Both the position numbers and the translations under genes were made by a program. A stretch of DNA of 64,000 nucleotides, taken from NCBI GenBank assembly GCA_902525795.1, contig CABZIT010000002.1:1-64000 (forward strand), written 5' to 3'. Origin of the DNA: an uncultured Bacteroidota bacterium (GTDB lineage Bacteria; Bacteroidota; Bacteroidia; Flavobacteriales; Flavobacteriaceae). Shown here one piece after another: positions 9,981-21,056 of this stretch; position 1 is the stretch's first letter; every line of letters starts with the position of its first letter. The notes beneath the pieces are model-generated. The model had not been told where the DNA came from and did not search any database. It worked only from the letters and a program-made list of their open reading frames with translations.

Positions 9981-11843
9981 TCATTTTTTAATAAATTTTA
10001 TTGAAGTCCCATCTATATTTAAAAAATAAGTTCCATTTTCCAAAAATGAAATGTCAATTCTTTTTGATCCATCAAAAAATTTAATTCTCCGACCATTGCT
10101 GTCCAATAATATTATTTCACTGATAGTTTTTTCAGAATTGATATAAATGTAGTTTTCACTAGGGTTTGGATAAACCGAACTATAATTATTTATATCTTCA
10201 ACAGAAAGAAATGAAAGTTCTGGATCACAGTTATATTCATAATTGTTTTCCAATTCAAAATTTGAAATATTATTATTCATTTGATAGCTTTGATTTGGCA
10301 GAGAAGGGCTAGATTGAAAATTATAATAAAATTCTCCAATCCAGGTTAAATTATTATTTTCATCAAAAAAATCAGCAACATCTGTTACTGGCGGGAAAAA
10401 AGAATATCTTTCTACATAATCTAAGTTTTCTAAGTAAGGAAGTGCTAATTCCAAAAATTGTCGATGTACCCACTCATTCCTGTGTCTATTTGCATTAAAT
10501 TCAGTTATCCAAATAGGAAGCCCATATAAATCATAAACTGATTGAAGATAACTTATAAACCTATAAAATACATCTTGCGGATTCGCATTTGGGTTTTGTT
10601 GAGGGTTAGAATTCCAATCATACCAATGAACAGCAATAACATCAATCCTTGCAACTTCTTCTTGTGCTAATTGATTGAATTCATTCAACCAAGTAAATAC
10701 CTGATCCTGCCTGCATGCAGGTGATACCAATCTCATTCCAGTTTTTGCCAAATTTTTATAAAATGTAAAGGCTGTATCAACAACACACATATTTCCATAT
10801 TGACCAGACTGATCATTGCAATTATCAGGTTCATTAAAAGCCAAAACATGTGTTGATTTTAATTTAGAAGTGAGAATATCAATATCTTCTTGCTCGTCTG
10901 CAGCCCCTCTTCCCCAAACCATGGGTGCATATTCGCGGTTTAAATCTGATTCACCATTATTACTCCATCTGTAAAACCAATCATTATTCATGTAGGTTAT
11001 ATCCCCAGCCGTTCCTTTTTTGTTAACCCAATTCCATGGTATGACTCTAATGAAAGAAATATTATTTTTCAAATAGGAGGGAAGATCATTAATTATAATT
11101 TTTCTCTCCGAAGCAATAAATACCTTACTTTTTCCAGTACCATCGTTGTTGCAAGCCAAGGTTGCCATATATCCTCTCTCAAGTGTAAATGACTTTGTTA
11201 AATTATTAAAATTGTCAGGAATGTTATCACCAGAAAAAACTTCAAAAAGATTGATATTTGTTGAATTTCCTGCTAAATTCTCCTCTGAAAATAATTGTAA
11301 TGGAGCAAAGGAAAGATCTAAGGGTCTAATTAATGCTCCGCTGTAATAATTATCAATTTTGATGTTTTCATTAAAAAATGCAGGATAACCACTTACATAA
11401 AAAAATTCTATATTTTCATAGGAGTCAGTGGGAGAATTATTTTTTAATGTTAGTGAAGAATTTGAGGAGTCAAAATTAAAGGTGATTCCATTCAAATCTA
11501 GGCTTTCATCACAGATGATATGTGCATTTTCATTTAAATTTACAATCCCGGGTCCAGTGATTGTGTTTGTAATAAGCTCACCATTTTCGAGAAAAAGATT
11601 TTTTCCATCTGCAAGAATTATTGTTCCATTAGCTGTGGTATTACATGTTAAGTATAGGTTGTAAGTAATTTGCTCATTGGAATTCAAAGTATTTGCTTGT
11701 GGCGGTAATCCATTAGAAAAATCTTCCCAATTATTTTCATTAAAAAAATCATTGTTTTCCGCACCTGTCCATTTCAAATCTTGTCCAGTTAAGTTTAAGG
11801 AAATAAATAGTAGAAGAATACTTAAACAGATTTTTTTTTTCAT
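9981..11843 (-). CDS. Secreted GH128-like (Asl1/Glyco_hydro_cc fold) glycoside hydrolase with T9SS sorting domain
   Basis: LAFNEPDNC, RIDVIAVHWYDW, LPIWITEFNANRH match the clan GH-A Asl1/GH128 pattern; C-terminal SVYPNPSENYIYINS...GTYFLNIDGTSIKFIKK resembles a T9SS type A tail. Confidence 0.75.
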   Translation of the reverse strand: MKKKICLSILLLFISLNLTGQDLKWTGAENNDFFNENNWEDFSNGLPPQANTLNSNEQITYNLYLTCNTTANGTIILADGKNLFLENGELITNTITGPGIVNLNENAHIICDESLDLNGITFNFDSSNSSLTLKNNSPTDSYENIEFFYVSGYPAFFNENIKIDNYYSGALIRPLDLSFAPLQLFSEENLAGNSTNINLFEVFSGDNIPDNFNNLTKSFTLERGYMATLACNNDGTGKSKVFIASERKIIINDLPSYLKNNISFIRVIPWNWVNKKGTAGDITYMNNDWFYRWSNNGESDLNREYAPMVWGRGAADEQEDIDILTSKLKSTHVLAFNEPDNCNDQSGQYGNMCVVDTAFTFYKNLAKTGMRLVSPACRQDQVFTWLNEFNQLAQEEVARIDVIAVHWYDWNSNPQQNPNANPQDVFYRFISYLQSVYDLYGLPIWITEFNANRHRNEWVHRQFLELALPYLENLDYVERYSFFPPVTDVADFFDENNNLTWIGEFYYNFQSSPSLPNQSYQMNNNISNFELENNYEYNCDPELSFLSVEDINNYSSVYPNPSENYIYINSEKTISEIILLDSNGRRIKFFDGSKRIDISFLENGTYFLNIDGTSIKFIKK

Positions 11844-11881
11844 AAATTCGGAAAACTCTAAAAAGTTAAACTAATTTAAAA

Positions 11882-13396
11882 ATGTTTAAGGGTATAATTA
11901 ATCTATTTTTAATTTTTTTCATAACAATTTTTTCATCAGCAAATGAAGAAAAAGCAAAACTTAACGTGTTACTTATTATTGCAGATGATTTAAATTGTGA
12001 TATTTCAACTTATGGAAATGAAAAAGTAATAACTCCTAATATCGATGCATTGGCTGAAAGAGGTGTTCTTTTTGGAAATGCGCATGTTCAGTATCCATTG
12101 TGTAGCCCCTCTAGAATTTCAATGATGACTGGTTTATACCCTGATCAAACGAAGTCAAAAAAATTGCGTCTTTATTTGAGGCAATCCATCCCTGATGTTA
12201 TTACAATTGGTCAGACATTTAAAATGAATAATTATCATTCTGTTAGGGTTGGAAAAATTTATCACTATCACAATCCCAGGGATATAGGAACTGCAGGACA
12301 TGATGATTTTTACACATGGGATCAAACAATAAATCCTTATGGCCGGGACAAGTTGGAAGAGTTTAAATTAAATAAAGTAAAAGATATTTTTGATGGTGCA
12401 ACACTGAGTTGGTATTCTTCAGATGGATCAGATGAAGAGCAAACAGATGGAATAGGGGCTCGTGAAACAATGAGGTTACTAGAAACATTTTCTGAAAGCA
12501 AAGAAAATTTTTTCTTAGCCTTTGGTTTATATAGACCTCATATTCCTTTTGTAGCTCCCAAAAAATATTTTTCCATGTATAACGAAAAGGAGATTGAAGT
12601 TCCTTCTAACGGAGATGATTTTCTTTTAACAGTGTCAGTTCCAGCTAAGAGATCTTTGCGAGCAAGAAAAGAACAAATTAATTTGGATTATAATTTAAAA
12701 AAAACAATCAAGCATGCTTATTATGCAACTACATCCTTTGTGGATGCTCAAGTTGGAAAGGTGTTAGATAAATTAAAAGAAACAGGTTTAGACAAGAACA
12801 CAATAGTAATTTTCACCTCTGATCATGGTTATCATTTGGGAGAAAAAGGTCATTGGCAAAAGCAAACTTTATATGATAGATCAACTAGAATTCCCCTTAT
12901 AATTGCAGGTCCAGGAATATTATCGAACAAGAAAGAAATGAATGCTCCCGTGGAATTAGTTGACATATACAAGACAATTACTGATTTATTAGGATTTGAA
13001 ACACCAGCATTTGTCCAGGGGGAAAGTTTAAAGCCAATTTTAACAAAAGAAAAGAAAATTAAAAAGACTAGTGCTTTTTCTGAATTACAAGTATATATTA
13101 ACGGAAATTTGGCGCAGGGTTATTCCATTAAAACAAGTAGATATAGGTTAATCAAATGGAACTATAAAAATGATACCCACTATGAATTTTATGATCATAA
13201 ATTTGACAAAGGTGAATTAAATAATTTATCAAATAATTCATCTTATCAATTTGTTATTGACTCTTTGAAAGTTGAGTTAAACAACAGGGTCAAACAAGCA
13301 TCATTAACCCCCGTGGGAATTGGAAAGCAAATTAAAAATGCTCAGCCAACTTTTGAACCATTAAGAATTCACTCTGAGCCAAAGTCAAAAAATTAA
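11882..13396 (+). CDS. Family S1 sulfatase, iduronate-2-sulfatase-like
   Basis: LNVLLIIADDLNCDISTYGNEKVITPNIDALAERG; YPLCSPSRISMMTGLYPDQT; FTSDHGYHLGEKGHWQKQTLYDRSTRIPLII. Confidence 0.93.
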   Translation: MFKGIINLFLIFFITIFSSANEEKAKLNVLLIIADDLNCDISTYGNEKVITPNIDALAERGVLFGNAHVQYPLCSPSRISMMTGLYPDQTKSKKLRLYLRQSIPDVITIGQTFKMNNYHSVRVGKIYHYHNPRDIGTAGHDDFYTWDQTINPYGRDKLEEFKLNKVKDIFDGATLSWYSSDGSDEEQTDGIGARETMRLLETFSESKENFFLAFGLYRPHIPFVAPKKYFSMYNEKEIEVPSNGDDFLLTVSVPAKRSLRARKEQINLDYNLKKTIKHAYYATTSFVDAQVGKVLDKLKETGLDKNTIVIFTSDHGYHLGEKGHWQKQTLYDRSTRIPLIIAGPGILSNKKEMNAPVELVDIYKTITDLLGFETPAFVQGESLKPILTKEKKIKKTSAFSELQVYINGNLAQGYSIKTSRYRLIKWNYKNDTHYEFYDHKFDKGELNNLSNNSSYQFVIDSLKVELNNRVKQASLTPVGIGKQIKNAQPTFEPLRIHSEPKSKN

Positions 13397-13398
13397 AT

Positions 13399-15060
13399 TC
13401 AGTCTTTTACAGCTAAGTTTTTTGAAAAAACATAGTAGTTTTTATCAATAACTAATTCATTAGAAGTAAAAGCAATCTTCTCGAACTTTTTTGTAGGATT
13501 TATTTCAACTAAGTTTTCGTTAATAATTATTTTTACTGGCATTTTAAAATTTTCAATTGTATTATTCCACCTGTATTTTAAAAATCCATCTTTTATTTCA
13601 TACTCTAATACTGGAATTCTTATATCACGAAGATATTGATCAAAAACTGAGCTTAAATCAATGTTTAAGGATTGAGATATATAGTTTTCTATTTCTGCAG
13701 TGGTAACAGTTTTATGATAAAATGTTTTGTTTAATCCTCTGAGTGTTTTTCTCCATTTTTCATCATCATTAACAATTTGTCTGATGGTATGTAATAAGTT
13801 TGCTCCTTTGGAATACATATCGCTGGATCCCTCTCTGTTAACATCATATGGTCCGATGATTGGTTTTGTATTTGAAATTCCTTTTCTTGTTCCAATTACA
13901 TATTCTGCAGATGCATCTTTGCCAAAAAAATAATCAACATATAGGTTTTCTGAGTAGCATGTGAAACCCTCGTGAATCCACATATCAGCAATATCTTTAT
14001 AGGTTATGTTATTTGCAAACCACTCGTGTCCACCCTCATGAATAATAATATAATCAAATTTCAAACCCCAGCCTGTACCTGAAAGATCTCTTCCTAAATA
14101 TCCATTTTTAAATTCATTCCCATATGTTATTGAACTTTGATGTTCCATTCCAAGATAAGGTACTTCAACAATTTTGAAGCTATCTTCATAAAAAGGATAA
14201 GGTCCAAACCAATATTCAAAAGCTTCAATCATCATGGGAACTTGTTTGAAATGACTTTTAGCTTTTTCAAGATTGTAACTCAAAACGTAATTATCAATAT
14301 CTAACAAACCATTTTCCCCGTCAAATTTAGATGAAAAAACCTCGTAATCACCAATATTAATATTCACTCCATAATTATTTATTGGGTTACTTACAAACCA
14401 TTCGTAAGTTACAGTCTGATCTTTATTAGAAGTAACTTTTCTTAATCTTCCATTTGAAATGTTTTTTAAATTTTTCGGAACATTTACACTTATTAGCATG
14501 GAATCAACTTCATCATACATATGATCTTTATTAGGCCACCAAACACTTGCTCCTAGGCCCTGACAGGAGGTAGCAATAAAGTGATTGTCATTTTGGTCTT
14601 TATCCCAAGATAATCCACCATCCCATGGTGCTCTTATTGCTTCCTTCGGATTTCCCTGATAATTTATTTTAATATAATTTACCTCACCAACTTTCTGTCT
14701 TTTGTTCATTTTAATAAAGTAGGCATTGCCATCCCTGTAGAATTTCAAATTTTTTCCCATCGAAGTAACTGATGTTATTATCATTGGCTGCTGTAAATCA
14801 ATTTGCATTAATTTCTTACTTTCTAAAACCCTATATCCAACTGTATTTGATCCACTGATATATTTTTTTTCTGGAAAAACTTTTATATCTAAATGGTAAT
14901 ATGTTAAATCCCACCAGCTTCTTTCTTTAGTGATACTCCCTCTTAAGGTGTCCTGTCGATTTGTATTAATTTTTTCTTCCATAAGTCCTTGTCCTAGTAT
15001 TGTAAAACAACTAAGGAAGAAACAAATTATTACAAGATTTTTATTATCCATTTTTTTCAT
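13399..15060 (-). CDS. M1 family metallopeptidase
   Basis: PYLGMEHQSSITYGNE (GxMEN-like), zinc motif HEGGHEWFANNITYKDIADMWIHEGFTCYSE; signal peptide. Confidence 0.92.
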   Translation of the reverse strand: MKKMDNKNLVIICFFLSCFTILGQGLMEEKINTNRQDTLRGSITKERSWWDLTYYHLDIKVFPEKKYISGSNTVGYRVLESKKLMQIDLQQPMIITSVTSMGKNLKFYRDGNAYFIKMNKRQKVGEVNYIKINYQGNPKEAIRAPWDGGLSWDKDQNDNHFIATSCQGLGASVWWPNKDHMYDEVDSMLISVNVPKNLKNISNGRLRKVTSNKDQTVTYEWFVSNPINNYGVNINIGDYEVFSSKFDGENGLLDIDNYVLSYNLEKAKSHFKQVPMMIEAFEYWFGPYPFYEDSFKIVEVPYLGMEHQSSITYGNEFKNGYLGRDLSGTGWGLKFDYIIIHEGGHEWFANNITYKDIADMWIHEGFTCYSENLYVDYFFGKDASAEYVIGTRKGISNTKPIIGPYDVNREGSSDMYSKGANLLHTIRQIVNDDEKWRKTLRGLNKTFYHKTVTTAEIENYISQSLNIDLSSVFDQYLRDIRIPVLEYEIKDGFLKYRWNNTIENFKMPVKIIINENLVEINPTKKFEKIAFTSNELVIDKNYYVFSKNLAVKD

Positions 15061-15274
15061 TGATAAATTATAAAAATAATTACAAGTAAAAATATTAATA
15101 TTTAATTGGGATTCTTTGTTTTTAATGATTTCTTAATTTAAACTATATATTTTTATTAAAATCATAATATTAAGCCCGTATATTATCATATTAATAATAA
15201 TCATCATTAAAAAAAATTAAGTTAGTTTAATTGATATAATTTATTACTTTTACCCTTATGCTTTATCTGTAAAT

Positions 15275-16420
15275 ATGGGTAAGAATATTAAAATTTTTGA
15301 TACAACCTTAAGAGATGGTGAACAGACGCCCGGTTCAAAACTAAATACATCTGAAAAGCTATTAATTGCAAAAATGCTTGAGAAACTTGGTGTTGACATT
15401 ATTGAAGCTGGATTTCCCATTTCTAGCCCGGAGGACTTTAAATCAGTTCAAACTATTTCTAAAAACATTAAAGATTCTCAGATTTGTGCGCTTGCCAGAG
15501 CAAATCCAAAGGACATTGAATGCGCCGCTCAAGCACTTAAGGACGCTGTATCTCCAAGAATACACACTGGAATTGGAACCTCAGACACTCATATAAAACA
15601 TAAATTTAATTCCACCAGAGAAAAAATAATTGAGAAGGGATTTCAAGCAGTAAAACATGCAAAAAAATTTGTTAACGATGTTGAATTTTTTGCGGAAGAT
15701 GCTGGTCGCACAGATAATGATTTTCTTGCAAAAGTTTGTGAAAAAATGATAGAAGCAGGAGCTACAGTTATAAATATTCCTGATACTACCGGATATTGTT
15801 TACCGCATGAATACGGAGAAAAAATAAAATTTTTAGTTGATAATGTCAAGAACATTCATAAAGTAACCATTTCTTGTCATTGTCATGATGATTTAGGTTT
15901 AGCTACTTCTAACTCCATTTTTGGAATATTAAATGGTGCTAAGCAAATTGAATGTACAATTAATGGTATAGGTGAAAGAGCAGGTAATACCTCTCTTGAG
16001 GAGATTGTAATGATTTTAAAACAACACAAAAATTTGGGTTATGAAACAAGTATAAATAGCAAATATTTGTGTGAAATCAGCAAGTTAGTTTCAGAAACTA
16101 TGAATATCAATGTTCAGCCAAATAAAGCAATTGTTGGGGCAAATGCATTTTCACATAGTTCAGGCATCCATCAAGATGGAGTTCTAAAGTCTAGGATAAC
16201 TTATGAAATTATTGATCCTTTTGAAGTAGGTGCGGCTGGATCAAATATAATTTTAACAGCAAGAAGTGGGAGAGCTGCGTTATCTCACAAGGCTAAAAGT
16301 ATTGGATTTGAATTGTCGAAAGATGAGTTAGATAAAGCTTATTCAAAATTTTTGAAAGTTGCTGATAAAAATAAGGTAGTTCATGATAAAGATGTGTTAC
16401 AAATTTTAATGGCTAAGTAA
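15275..16420 (+). CDS. leuA: 2-isopropylmalate synthase, short form lacking the C-terminal regulatory domain
   Basis: [56 protein letters not shown]; 381 aa. Confidence 0.95.
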   Translation: MGKNIKIFDTTLRDGEQTPGSKLNTSEKLLIAKMLEKLGVDIIEAGFPISSPEDFKSVQTISKNIKDSQICALARANPKDIECAAQALKDAVSPRIHTGIGTSDTHIKHKFNSTREKIIEKGFQAVKHAKKFVNDVEFFAEDAGRTDNDFLAKVCEKMIEAGATVINIPDTTGYCLPHEYGEKIKFLVDNVKNIHKVTISCHCHDDLGLATSNSIFGILNGAKQIECTINGIGERAGNTSLEEIVMILKQHKNLGYETSINSKYLCEISKLVSETMNINVQPNKAIVGANAFSHSSGIHQDGVLKSRITYEIIDPFEVGAAGSNIILTARSGRAALSHKAKSIGFELSKDELDKAYSKFLKVADKNKVVHDKDVLQILMAK

Positions 16421-16426
16421 GAATAA

Positions 16427-17821
16427 ATGGGTAAAACTCTTTTTGATAAAGTTTGGGATAAACATGTTGTTAGATCAATTAAAGATGGACCTGATGTCTT
16501 ATTTATTGATAGGCATATGGTTCATGAAGTAACAAGCCCAGTTGCCTTTAGAGGTTTAGAGTATAGAAACTTAAAAGTTCTATTTCCAAAAAAAACCTTT
16601 GCTACTGCTGATCACAATACACCAACATTAAATCAGCATTTGCCGGTAAAGGACCCTCTGTCTTCAAAACAATTACTGGCTCTCGAAGAAAATGCAAAAA
16701 AACACAATATTTCTTATTGGGGTCTAGGCCACAAAAAAAATGGAATTGTTCACGTGATTGGCCCTGAATATGGGATAACTCTTCCTGGAACTACAATTGT
16801 ATGTGGAGACTCTCATACATCAACGCATGGAGCATTTGGAGCTATCGCATTTGGAATTGGTACCTCTGAAGTTGAAATGGTTTTGTCATCTCAATGTATT
16901 ATGCAACAAAAACCTAAAAGAATGAGAATTTCTATTAATGGTAAATTACAAAAAGGGGTAACGCCAAAAGATGTTGCTCTATTTATTATTTCTAATCTCT
17001 CAGCATCTGGAGCCACTGGCTTCTTTGTAGAATATGCAGGAAAAGTCTTTGAAGACATGTCCATGGAGGGAAGAATGACCGTTTGTAACTTAAGCATTGA
17101 AATGGGAGCAAGAGGAGGAATGATTGCACCGGATGAAAAAACAATTGAATATGTAAAAGATAGAGAGTTTACACCAAAGGGTAATACTTGGAAAAATGCA
17201 CTCAAATACTGGAATTCACTCCACTCTGACATTGACGCTAACTTTGATAAAGATATTTCTTTTGATGGTAGTCAAATTGATCCAATGATTACCTTTGGGA
17301 CTAACCCTGGAATGGGTATTAGTATTTCAAATAAAATCCCGAATTCAAAAGATCAATCTGACAATGAAAAATCATATAGGCGTTCACTTAATTACATGAA
17401 TTTTCGAGAAGGGGAAAATATGATAGGAAAAAAAATAGATTATGTCTTTTTAGGAAGTTGTACTAATGGAAGAATTGAAGATTTCAGAGCGTTTTCGAAT
17501 ATTGTTAAAGGTAAAAAGAAAGCAGACGATGTTATTGCATGGTTAGTACCTGGCTCGCACAAAGTAAGAAATTCAATTAAAGAGGAAGGTTTGTTAGATA
17601 TTTTGAATGATGCAGGTTTCGAGTTAAGAGAACCTGGATGTTCAGCATGTCTTGCAATGAACGATGATAAAATACCAGCTGGAAAATATGTGATCAGTAC
17701 TTCAAACAGAAATTTTGAAGGTAGACAAGGACCAGGTTCAAGAACATTATTAGCAAGTCCAATAGCCGTTGCAGCGGCTGCGATTACTGGGAAAATTACG
17801 GATCCAAGAAAATATTTGTAA
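16427..17821 (+). CDS. leuC: 3-isopropylmalate dehydratase large subunit
   Basis: [66 protein letters not shown]. Confidence 0.97.
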   Translation: MGKTLFDKVWDKHVVRSIKDGPDVLFIDRHMVHEVTSPVAFRGLEYRNLKVLFPKKTFATADHNTPTLNQHLPVKDPLSSKQLLALEENAKKHNISYWGLGHKKNGIVHVIGPEYGITLPGTTIVCGDSHTSTHGAFGAIAFGIGTSEVEMVLSSQCIMQQKPKRMRISINGKLQKGVTPKDVALFIISNLSASGATGFFVEYAGKVFEDMSMEGRMTVCNLSIEMGARGGMIAPDEKTIEYVKDREFTPKGNTWKNALKYWNSLHSDIDANFDKDISFDGSQIDPMITFGTNPGMGISISNKIPNSKDQSDNEKSYRRSLNYMNFREGENMIGKKIDYVFLGSCTNGRIEDFRAFSNIVKGKKKADDVIAWLVPGSHKVRNSIKEEGLLDILNDAGFELREPGCSACLAMNDDKIPAGKYVISTSNRNFEGRQGPGSRTLLASPIAVAAAAITGKITDPRKYL

Positions 17822-17830
17822 AATACATTT

Positions 17831-18427
17831 ATGGCCTACGAAAAATTTAACATATTAAAATCAACCGCTGTTCCGCTACCAATTGAAAATATTGACACAG
17901 ACCAAATAATTCCTGCTAGGTTTTTGAAGGCCACAGAAAGAGTAGGATTTGGGGATAATCTATTTCGTGATTGGAGATATGATAATAATGGTAATTTAAA
18001 CCAAAACTTTGTTCTAAATAATTGTATTTATAGTGGAAAAATTCTTCTAGCAGGAAAGAATTTTGGTTCTGGCTCCTCGAGAGAACATGCGGCATGGGCT
18101 ATATATGATTATGGATTTAGATGTGTAATTTCAAGTTTCTTTGCAGATATTTTTAAAAATAATTGTTTGAATATTGGTGTTTTACCGTTAAGGATTGCAC
18201 AAGAAGATTTAGATCATATTTTAGAGCTAGTATTTGAAAATCCAAGTATCGAAATAACTGTTGATTTAATGAACCAAAAACTACTTATTGGGGAGAAAGA
18301 ATTTGAAAGATGTTTTGAAATCAATTCACACAAAAAAAATAATTTGATGAATGGACTTGATGATATTGATTATCTCACTAATATGAAAGATGAAATTATT
18401 AATTTTTCAAAAAAAATTCCCTTTTAG
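17831..18427 (+). CDS. leuD: 3-isopropylmalate dehydratase small subunit
   Basis: NIDTDQIIPARFLK, GKNFGSGSSREHAAWAI. Confidence 0.97.
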   Translation: MAYEKFNILKSTAVPLPIENIDTDQIIPARFLKATERVGFGDNLFRDWRYDNNGNLNQNFVLNNCIYSGKILLAGKNFGSGSSREHAAWAIYDYGFRCVISSFFADIFKNNCLNIGVLPLRIAQEDLDHILELVFENPSIEITVDLMNQKLLIGEKEFERCFEINSHKKNNLMNGLDDIDYLTNMKDEIINFSKKIPF

Positions 18428-18436
18428 ATTTAAACA

Positions 18437-19954
18437 ATGAGCTATAAAAAAATTGAAATAATGGATACTACACTCAGGGATGGGGAACAAACCTCAGGTA
18501 TCTCTTTTTCACCCAAAGAAAAACTATCAATTGCTAAACTTTTATTGAAAGAATTAAATGTAAATAGGATTGAAATTGCATCTGCTAAAGTTTCTGAAGG
18601 AGAAATGAAAGCGGTAAAACTCATTACTGATTGGGCAAAGAAATCAGGTTTAGTTGAGAAAATTGAAATTTTAAGTTTTGTTGATGGAGGTTCTTCAATA
18701 AAATGGATGGAAAAAGCTGGAGCAAAAACACAAAATCTATTAACAAAGGGATCGATAAATCATTTAAAAAACCAAATAAAAAAGACACCATCCCAGCATT
18801 TTAAAGATATTTCAAATGTTATTCAGTTTGCTGAGAATTATGGAATTAAAACTAATGTGTATTTAGAAGATTGGAGTAATGGAATGAAGAACTCCAGGTC
18901 ATATGTCATGGATATGGTTCAGTTTCTCTCAGAAAAAACTATAGATAGAATTTTACTCCCTGATACCCTTGGTGTTTTAACTCCTGAATTAACTAAAGAA
19001 TTTATTAAAGATATGACAAGTAATTTTCCTAAAATTCACTTTGATTTTCATGCTCATAATGATTATGATTTGAGTGTAGCAAATGTAATTGAAAGTATCA
19101 GAAACGGATGTAATGGAATTCACATAACAGTGAACGGAATGGGAGAAAGGGCTGGAAATGCCCCATTAGCTAGCGTAGTGGCAGTTGTTAATGATTTTTT
19201 AAACGGTTATAAAATCGATATAAATGAAAAATCTCTACACAAGGTTAGCAAATTAGTTTCTAATTTTTCAGGGTTTAGAATACCTGTTAATAAACCAATT
19301 GTTGGAGATAACGTTTTTACCCAAACTGCAGGCATACATGCTGACGGGGACAATAAGAAAAATTTATATTTTAATGATTTACTACCGGAAAGATTTGGAA
19401 GAAAAAGAAAATATGCATTGGGAAAAATGTCAGGTAAGGCAAATATTAAAAAAAATTTAGATGAATTGGGTCTTACTTTATCAGAAACAGAAATTAAAAA
19501 AGTAACTGAGAGAATAATTTTACTTGGTGATAAAAAAGAGAAAGTTACCATTGAGGATCTTCCATACATCATTTCTGATGTCATTGATAGCTCAAATTAT
19601 AAATACAAAACAGTTATACAATCGTATGAATTAACTCACAAAAAGAACTCTCCTCCATCTGCTGAAATCGAAATTATGATCAATAGAAAAACTTTTACAG
19701 AAAACGGAACTGGTGACGGACAGTTTGATGCATTTATGAATGCACTAAAAAAGGTTTACAAAAAAAATAATATTTTATTGCCTAAACTAGTTGACTATGA
19801 AGTTACGATTCCCCCTGGAAGTAATTCGGATGCATTGTGTGAAACTTTCATTACCTGGAATGATAAATCAATTGAGTTTACAACCAGAGGTTTAGATTCA
19901 GATCAAACAGTGTCTGCTATCAAGGCAACTGAAAAAATGCTAAATATCATTTAA
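18437..19954 (+). CDS. LeuA-family acyltransferase with C-terminal LeuA regulatory domain (second IPMS-type paralog)
   Basis: [54 protein letters not shown]-terminal regulatory-type extension; between leuD and leuB. Confidence 0.9.
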   Translation: MSYKKIEIMDTTLRDGEQTSGISFSPKEKLSIAKLLLKELNVNRIEIASAKVSEGEMKAVKLITDWAKKSGLVEKIEILSFVDGGSSIKWMEKAGAKTQNLLTKGSINHLKNQIKKTPSQHFKDISNVIQFAENYGIKTNVYLEDWSNGMKNSRSYVMDMVQFLSEKTIDRILLPDTLGVLTPELTKEFIKDMTSNFPKIHFDFHAHNDYDLSVANVIESIRNGCNGIHITVNGMGERAGNAPLASVVAVVNDFLNGYKIDINEKSLHKVSKLVSNFSGFRIPVNKPIVGDNVFTQTAGIHADGDNKKNLYFNDLLPERFGRKRKYALGKMSGKANIKKNLDELGLTLSETEIKKVTERIILLGDKKEKVTIEDLPYIISDVIDSSNYKYKTVIQSYELTHKKNSPPSAEIEIMINRKTFTENGTGDGQFDAFMNALKKVYKKNNILLPKLVDYEVTIPPGSNSDALCETFITWNDKSIEFTTRGLDSDQTVSAIKATEKMLNII

Positions 19955-19956
19955 TA

Positions 19957-21039
19957 ATGAAACAATTAAGAATTGCCGTCTTGCCTGGTGATGGAATTGG
20001 TCCAGAAATCATAAATGAGGCTATAAAGGTATGCGATTCAATTTCAAAAAAATTTGGTCATGAGATTAAATGGACTTATGCCTTAGTTGGTGCAGCAGCA
20101 ATAGATGCTACAGGTAATCCTTTCCCTGAAGAAACTCATAAAATATGTCTAAATGCTGATGCAATCCTTTTTGGTGCTTTGGGAGATCCAAAATATGATA
20201 ATGATCCAAAGGCAAAAGTTAGACCTGAACAGGGTTTATTGGAAATGAGGAAAAAACTGGGTTTGTATGCAAATATTCGCCCAACTTTTATCTTTCCATC
20301 TCTAATCGAAAAATCACCAATAAAAAAAGAAAAAATTATTGGAACTGATCTTGTTTTTGTAAGAGAACTTACTGGCGGAATTTACTTTGGTGAAAAAGGT
20401 ACAAAAGAGAACGGTAAAGTAGCATATGACACATGCTTGTATTCAGAAAAAGAAATTATAAGATTAGCAAAGGTCGGTTTTGATTTGGCTCAAAAAAGAA
20501 ATAAGAAGTTATGTTGTGTTGACAAAGCCAATGTTTTAGAATCTTCTAGACTTTGGAGAAAAACAATTCAAGAAATGGAATCCAGTTATAAGGAGATTGA
20601 AGTTTCATATGAGTTTGCTGATGCTGTCGCAATGAGGTTAATCCAATCCCCAAATATGTATGATGTATTGGTTACAGCTAATTTATTTGGAGATATTCTT
20701 ACCGATGAAGCATCGGTTATTTCTGGGTCAATGGGCTTAATGCCTTCTGCATCAATTGGTTTGGAAACTTCATTATATGAACCCATTCATGGATCTTACC
20801 CTCAAGCAGCAGGGAAAAATATTGCAAATCCGATTGCAACAATTCTTTCAGCTGCAATGATGTTTGAGCAATCATTTAAACTAAATGAAGAATCTAATAT
20901 GATTAAAAAAGCAGTAAATTTATGTATAAACGAATCCATACTTACAGAAGACCTAGTACAACCCAGAGATGCGTTTACCACTTCAGAAATTGGTTCTTGG
21001 ATTTCAGAGAAAATATTATCTCTGAAAACAACTAGATAG
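19957..21039 (+). CDS. leuB: 3-isopropylmalate dehydrogenase
   Basis: LPGDGIGPEIINEAIKV, YANIRPTFIFPSL, LFGDILTDEASVISGSMGLMPSASIG, EPIHGSYPQAAGKNIANPIATILS. Confidence 0.97.
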   Translation: MKQLRIAVLPGDGIGPEIINEAIKVCDSISKKFGHEIKWTYALVGAAAIDATGNPFPEETHKICLNADAILFGALGDPKYDNDPKAKVRPEQGLLEMRKKLGLYANIRPTFIFPSLIEKSPIKKEKIIGTDLVFVRELTGGIYFGEKGTKENGKVAYDTCLYSEKEIIRLAKVGFDLAQKRNKKLCCVDKANVLESSRLWRKTIQEMESSYKEIEVSYEFADAVAMRLIQSPNMYDVLVTANLFGDILTDEASVISGSMGLMPSASIGLETSLYEPIHGSYPQAAGKNIANPIATILSAAMMFEQSFKLNEESNMIKKAVNLCINESILTEDLVQPRDAFTTSEIGSWISEKILSLKTTR

Positions 21040-21056
21040 TATTATTTTATTTTTTA

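Noticed and set aside
15258-15272. Mini-ORF ATG CTT TAT CTG TAA (MLYL) just before leuA, as a leucine attenuator leader.
   Set aside because: Only four codons, two Leu, no terminator/antiterminator hairpin visible; probably chance in AT-rich DNA.
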